18,872 nucleotides of DNA, from assembly GCA_002314595.1 (NCBI GenBank), contig DCGP01000010.1:1-18872 (forward strand), written 5' to 3'. The translations under genes and the position numbers were made by a program. Positions 15,615-18,872 of this stretch are shown here, in pieces. Source of the stretch: Clostridiales bacterium UBA1775. GTDB taxonomy: Bacteria > Bacillota > Clostridia > Monoglobales > Firm-18. Position 1 is the first letter of the stretch; each line of letters opens with the position of its first letter. Under the pieces are notes generated by a model that was given only the letters and a program-made list of their open reading frames with translations, was not told where the DNA came from and did not search any database.

Positions 15615-16667
15615 ATGAAAAAAATTGGTGTTTTGCCGTTGGCATTTATTTACGCCGGTTGCTTTTTAGGTGCAGGCTGTGTTTCAGGTCAGGAAATTTT
15701 CCAGTTTTTCGGTTCCTTTGGGTTTAAGGGTATACTTGGTATATTGATTGCAGTTGCAATAGAATTTGTTATCGGTGTTATGGTAATTAAATTTGTGCAA
15801 AAGACAGGCACAATAGAGTTTGATAAAATAATGGTGTGTGCCGATATTCCTTGGATGAGGAAAACGTTAGGCTTTATAATTACATTTTTTATGGTAGGTG
15901 TAATTGTAATAATTACAGCAGGTGCAGGGGCGCTATTTAAGCAAATGTTTGACATTTCCTCAGTTTTGATGAGTGGTGTGTTTTGCTTGTTAATAATTTT
16001 GATTTCCTTTAAGGGTGTAGATGGATTTGTGTCTGTATTTTCAAAGGCTGTGCCGTTTTTGGTTGTTGGTGCAGTGATTATCAGCATTGTTTATTTTGTT
16101 GAAAACAAGGGCAATTTTGCATTGGAAAATTTATCATCTAACCCACTGCTTAATAATTGGGTAATTGGTGGAATAACCTATGCGTCATATAATTTGATTT
16201 TAACAGTTGGAATTATTGCACCTATTGCAAATAGGGTTGAAAGTAAAAACGTTGTACCGGGCATATTTTTAGGCTGTTTAATGGTATTTGCAGTTGCATC
16301 ATTTATATTTTGTGCAATTTCAAAAAGTCCTGATATGGCAACAGCACAGCTGCCAATGTTACAGGTTGCCTGTGATATAGGCAAGGTGGTAGGGATAATA
16401 TATGCAATACTACTTTTGATGGGTATGTTTGGTGTGGCACTTTCAACTTATGTTGCAGTGTTGGTGTTTATAAAGGAAAAGTGGCAAATTAAGAAAAAGA
16501 CAGAAAATATAACAACAATTATTATGGGCGTAGTAGTGTGGATATGTAGCCTTGCAGGGTTTGGTAACTTGGTCGGAACTGTTTACCCGATATGTGGCTA
16601 TTTAGGATTTGCAGGAATTATTGGAATAATTGTTACGTATTACAAAAATAAGAAAATAGATAGATAA
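15615..16667 (+). CDS. YkvI-like membrane protein, LeuT/APC-type transporter family
   Basis: A 350-residue integral membrane protein with about ten hydrophobic segments. The N-terminus carries the YkvI-family signature: AGCFLGAGCVSGQEIFQFF (residues 14-32), equivalent to the broken first helix of LeuT-fold transporters. Many segments contain small residues and few charges; the C-terminus is short and basic (KNKKIDR). The substrate is unknown. AGGAG (15602-15606) precedes ATG 15615. It is co-transcribed with the LOG gene; a link between nucleotide hydrolysis and this transporter is not established. Confidence 0.88.
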   Translation: MKKIGVLPLAFIYAGCFLGAGCVSGQEIFQFFGSFGFKGILGILIAVAIEFVIGVMVIKFVQKTGTIEFDKIMVCADIPWMRKTLGFIITFFMVGVIVIITAGAGALFKQMFDISSVLMSGVFCLLIILISFKGVDGFVSVFSKAVPFLVVGAVIISIVYFVENKGNFALENLSSNPLLNNWVIGGITYASYNLILTVGIIAPIANRVESKNVVPGIFLGCLMVFAVASFIFCAISKSPDMATAQLPMLQVACDIGKVVGIIYAILLLMGMFGVALSTYVAVLVFIKEKWQIKKKTENITTIIMGVVVWICSLAGFGNLVGTVYPICGYLGFAGIIGIIVTYYKNKKIDR

Positions 16668-16694
16668 AAAGAGGTTGCAATTGCAACCTCTTTT
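16667..16694. terminator. Perfect 28-bp palindromic bidirectional terminator
   Basis: AAAAGAGGTTGCAA (16667-16680) is followed directly by its exact reverse complement (16681-16694). It starts in the stop codon of the YkvI-like gene and ends 13 bp from the ilvE stop, so it ends both convergent transcripts. Confidence 0.93.
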
Positions 16695-16706
16695 AAATTA
16701 TTAAAG

Positions 16707-17777
16707 TTATTTTACTTCAACTCTCCAGCCCATAGGGTCATCAATTTTGCCCCATTGGATACCTGTTAAAGTATCATATAGCTTTTGACTGACAGGACCG
16801 ATATTGCCGTCGCCGATAACCATAACATCATCTTTATAGCGAAGCTTACCAACCGGTGAAATAACTGCTGCTGTACCTGTGCCGAAAACTTCCTCCAATT
16901 CACCTGATTTTGCTGCTGAAACAAGCTCATCAACTGAAATCTTTCTTTCCTCAACTTCGTATCCCAAATGCTTGCACATTTTGATTACAGAATCACGAGT
17001 TACACCCGGCAAAATACTGCCATTTAGCATTGGAGTAACGATTTTACCATTGATTTTGAACACTATGTTCATAGCGCCAACTTCTTCAATGTATTTTCTT
17101 TCAACACCGTCAAGCCATAGAACTTGTGAGTATCCATCATCATGAGCCTTAACTTGTGCTATTAAGCTTGCAGCATAGTTACCACCTGTTTTTGCAAAGC
17201 CCATACCACCTTTTACAGCACGCACATATTCGTCCTCAATCCATATGCCAACAGGTGCAAGGCCACTTGCATAGTAAGCACCACTTGGTGAAAGGATAAT
17301 CATAAATAGGTATGTTTTAGATGGTGCAACACCTAAAAATTCATCAGTTGCAATAATGAACGGACGAATGTATAAGGATTCACCTTCGCCCTCCGGAATC
17401 CAATCACGGTCAACATCTACAACTGCATTTACTGCTTGAACAAAGTCATCCTCAGGAATACGAGGGATACAAAGCCTGTCGTTTGTGTTGTTTGTACGCT
17501 TTGCATTCATATCAGGTCTAAACAAATATGCCTTACCGTCCTCGCCCTTATATGCCTTCATACCCTCAAACATTTCTTGTCCGTAATGGTAAACCATTGC
17601 AGCAGGAGAAAGAGAGATATTAGAAAACGGAACGATTCTTGCATCGTGCCAGCCTTTGCCCTCTGTATAGTTCATAACAAACATATGGTCTGTAAATATA
17701 TGACCAAAGCCTAATTTATCGCCTTTCTTTGGCTTTTCCTTAGGTGTAGTTGTCTTTTCAATTTTAATATTTAACAT
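16707..17777 (-). CDS. ilvE: Branched-chain amino-acid aminotransferase (class IV PLP enzyme)
   Basis: Interconverts valine, leucine and isoleucine with their 2-oxoacids using 2-oxoglutarate/glutamate. The 356-residue length fits the longer BCAT group. K196 in GFAKTGGNY is the expected PLP-Schiff-base lysine. Other motifs: YHYGQEMFEGMKAY near 63-76, EEVGAMNIVF, LPGVTRDSV and GTGTAAVISPVG. The ribosome binding site is unusual, AGGGGGG (minus strand, 17792-17786), and overlaps the stop of the upstream oxidoreductase gene 13 nt away. It is therefore probably the last gene of that operon. Adjacent ferredoxin oxidoreductase genes suggest one pathway: amino acid to branched 2-oxoacid to acyl-CoA, or the reverse. 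Confidence 0.97.
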   Translation of the reverse strand: MLNIKIEKTTTPKEKPKKGDKLGFGHIFTDHMFVMNYTEGKGWHDARIVPFSNISLSPAAMVYHYGQEMFEGMKAYKGEDGKAYLFRPDMNAKRTNNTNDRLCIPRIPEDDFVQAVNAVVDVDRDWIPEGEGESLYIRPFIIATDEFLGVAPSKTYLFMIILSPSGAYYASGLAPVGIWIEDEYVRAVKGGMGFAKTGGNYAASLIAQVKAHDDGYSQVLWLDGVERKYIEEVGAMNIVFKINGKIVTPMLNGSILPGVTRDSVIKMCKHLGYEVEERKISVDELVSAAKSGELEEVFGTGTAAVISPVGKLRYKDDVMVIGDGNIGPVSQKLYDTLTGIQWGKIDDPMGWRVEVK

Positions 17778-17790
17778 TTGTAATTCCCCC

Positions 17791-18324
17791 CTAAAAATCG
17801 TATCCTGTTTTGATTGCTTTTAAGTTAAGCTCCAACATATCAGCTTTTCTTGCCGGAATGACCTTTTTAAGACCATTTTCAATATTTTCAAAGCTGATAG
17901 CATTAGTTTCTTTAATCATTTTGCCAACCATAATCATATTGGCAAGTGTAGGAGCACCGATTTCCTTTGCCATTTCTGTTGCAGGAATATAGAATGCTTC
18001 AACATCTGTTCTTTCTACCTTACGGCTGATAAGTGTTGAATCTATAAAGATTTTAGCACCACTTATTGCTTCTTTTTCGTACTTATTTAGTGAAGGAAGG
18101 TTCATTGCAAAAAGTACGTTAGGGCTTGAAACTATTGGTGACCCTACCGGGCTATCACTGATAATTACACTACAATTTGCAGTACCACCACGCATTTCAG
18201 GGCCGTAAGACGGCAACCAGCTTACATTTTTGCCCTCTGTTAATCCTTCGTATGCAATTACCTTACCTGCAAAAAGTACCCCTTGACCACCAAAGCCTGC
18301 AATTAAAATATTTGATGTACTCAT
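17791..18324 (-). CDS. 2-oxoacid:ferredoxin oxidoreductase, gamma subunit
   Basis: A 177-residue subunit of the pyruvate/2-oxoglutarate/2-ketoisovalerate:ferredoxin oxidoreductase family. IAGFGGQGVLFAGK at the N-terminus and PSYGPEMRGGTANC (38-51) are the family signatures and contribute to the coenzyme A site. Length matches Kor/Vor gamma chains. AAGGAGG precedes ATG 18324. The start codon shares one base with the stop of the beta-subunit gene (TAATG), so translation is coupled and equal amounts are likely. The ilvE neighbour favours a 2-ketoisovalerate (Vor) type over a 2-oxoglutarate (Kor) type, but sequence motifs visible here do not decide substrate. Confidence 0.94.
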   Translation of the reverse strand: MSTSNILIAGFGGQGVLFAGKVIAYEGLTEGKNVSWLPSYGPEMRGGTANCSVIISDSPVGSPIVSSPNVLFAMNLPSLNKYEKEAISGAKIFIDSTLISRKVERTDVEAFYIPATEMAKEIGAPTLANMIMVGKMIKETNAISFENIENGLKKVIPARKADMLELNLKAIKTGYDF

Positions 18325-18872
18325 TACTTTTCCTCCTTACTGCTTCTGTCTTTATATACGCCCAAAGGATAGTATGGAATCATATCACTTTCTACCCAAT
18401 TTAGCGCGTCTTGAGGAGTCATACCCCAGTTTGTAGGACATGATGAAACTACTTCAATAAGTGAGAAACCTTTGTTATTTACTTGGTTTTCAAACGCCTT
18501 TTTGATTGCCTTTTTAGCATTTTTAATGTTTTTAACGTTATTTACTGCAACACGTTCAATATATTCAGGGCCGTCAAGTTGTGAAAGCATTTCACTTACT
18601 TTAATTGGGAAGCCTACTGTCTTAACATCTCTACCGTATGGTGAAGTTTGTGTTACTTGACCCGGTAGAGTAGTAGGTGCCATTTGTCCACCTGTCATAC
18701 CATAAATTGCATTGTTTATAAAAATAATTGTGATGTTTTCGTTACGAGTTGCTGAATGTACTGTTTCAGCCATACCGATTGATGCTAAATCTCCATCGCC
18801 TTGGTATGTAAATACTATTTTACTTGGGTCTGCTCTTTTAATACCTGTTGCAACTGCAGGAGCACGTCCGTG
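18324..18872 (-). CDS. 2-oxoacid:ferredoxin oxidoreductase, beta (TPP-binding) subunit, 5' end outside the window
   Basis: The last 182 codons of the thiamine-pyrophosphate subunit. Reading begins HGRAPAVATGIKRA at the window edge, continues through YQGDGDLASIG and reaches NNAIYGMTGGQ; together these form the GDG...NN TPP/Mg binding motif (about 25 to 55 residues from the edge). The C-terminus carries CPTNWGMTP and YYPLGVYKDR, typical of Vor/Kor beta chains. An internal ATG at 18773 is not the start, because the frame and the family match extend without interruption to the window edge. The alpha subunit and any ferredoxin-like delta subunit would be expected beyond 18872. Confidence 0.95.
   Translation of the reverse strand, partial: HGRAPAVATGIKRADPSKIVFTYQGDGDLASIGMAETVHSATRNENITIIFINNAIYGMTGGQMAPTTLPGQVTQTSPYGRDVKTVGFPIKVSEMLSQLDGPEYIERVAVNNVKNIKNAKKAIKKAFENQVNNKGFSLIEVVSSCPTNWGMTPQDALNWVESDMIPYYPLGVYKDRSSKEEK

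Noticed and set aside
15223..15645. 140-codon minus-strand frame over the LOG gene
   Set aside because: It is antisense to a well-supported gene and its start lacks a ribosome binding site; its composition is that of an antisense frame.
18324..18773. Beta subunit starting at the internal ATG 18773
   Set aside because: The same frame continues upstream to the window edge with the conserved GDGDLASIG part of the TPP motif, so that ATG is internal.

Overview
This window is chromosomal DNA from an AT-rich, low-GC Gram-positive anaerobe, most likely a Clostridia-type Firmicute. The support is: AGGAGG-type ribosome binding sites before almost every gene, short sigma-A promoters, secreted proteins with copper-amine-oxidase-like and InlB-like modules, a ferredoxin-dependent 2-oxoacid oxidoreductase, and an aspartokinase of the Bacillus/Clostridium alpha/beta type. 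No rRNA, tRNA, CRISPR array, transposase, phage gene or integrase was seen. The genus cannot be named from the sequence alone.

Left third (1-7451): carbohydrate-acting enzymes. A 1513-residue secreted protein carries two paralogous N-terminal beta-type modules, two separate NodB polysaccharide-deacetylase domains, an InlB-like repeat and a degenerate SGNH-like domain. A strong terminator follows it. Next is a promoter for a two-gene unit: a cytoplasmic SGNH (GxDLY type) esterase and uracil-DNA glycosylase (ung). A convergent, membrane-anchored NodB deacetylase follows. A 17-bp direct repeat lies on each side of that gene.

Centre (7551-13462): a threonine-family amino-acid operon, hom-thrB-lysC, continuing without a clear break into rlmB (23S rRNA methyltransferase), a UPF0237 ACT-domain protein and the UPF0210/PFL-family protein. 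A hairpin separates the last two. The sigma-A promoter lies about 35 nt before hom, so there is no room for a T-box or lysine riboswitch. lysC has a strong in-frame internal start, which predicts a separately made beta subunit. The Hom regulatory ACT domain looks reduced.

Right third (13468-18872): a convergent gene for a secreted protein that joins a copper-amine-oxidase N-terminal-like module, a DUF4163/DUF3298-like region and a probable chagasin-like (I42) inhibitor fold. Its promoter is divergent from that of a LOG-type phosphoribohydrolase/YkvI-type transporter pair. A perfect 28-bp palindromic terminator separates that pair from a minus-strand run of 2-oxoacid:ferredoxin oxidoreductase beta subunit (cut by the window edge), gamma subunit and ilvE. 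The last three genes together suggest interconversion of branched-chain amino acids, 2-oxoacids and acyl-CoAs.

Most genes are ordinary. The points most worth checking are the lysC internal start, the domain layout and the missing metal-ligand histidine in the large deacetylase, the chagasin-like module, and the helically phased T-tracts plus 17-bp direct repeats around the small deacetylase gene. I see no clear evidence of a wholly new defence, mobile or RNA system.
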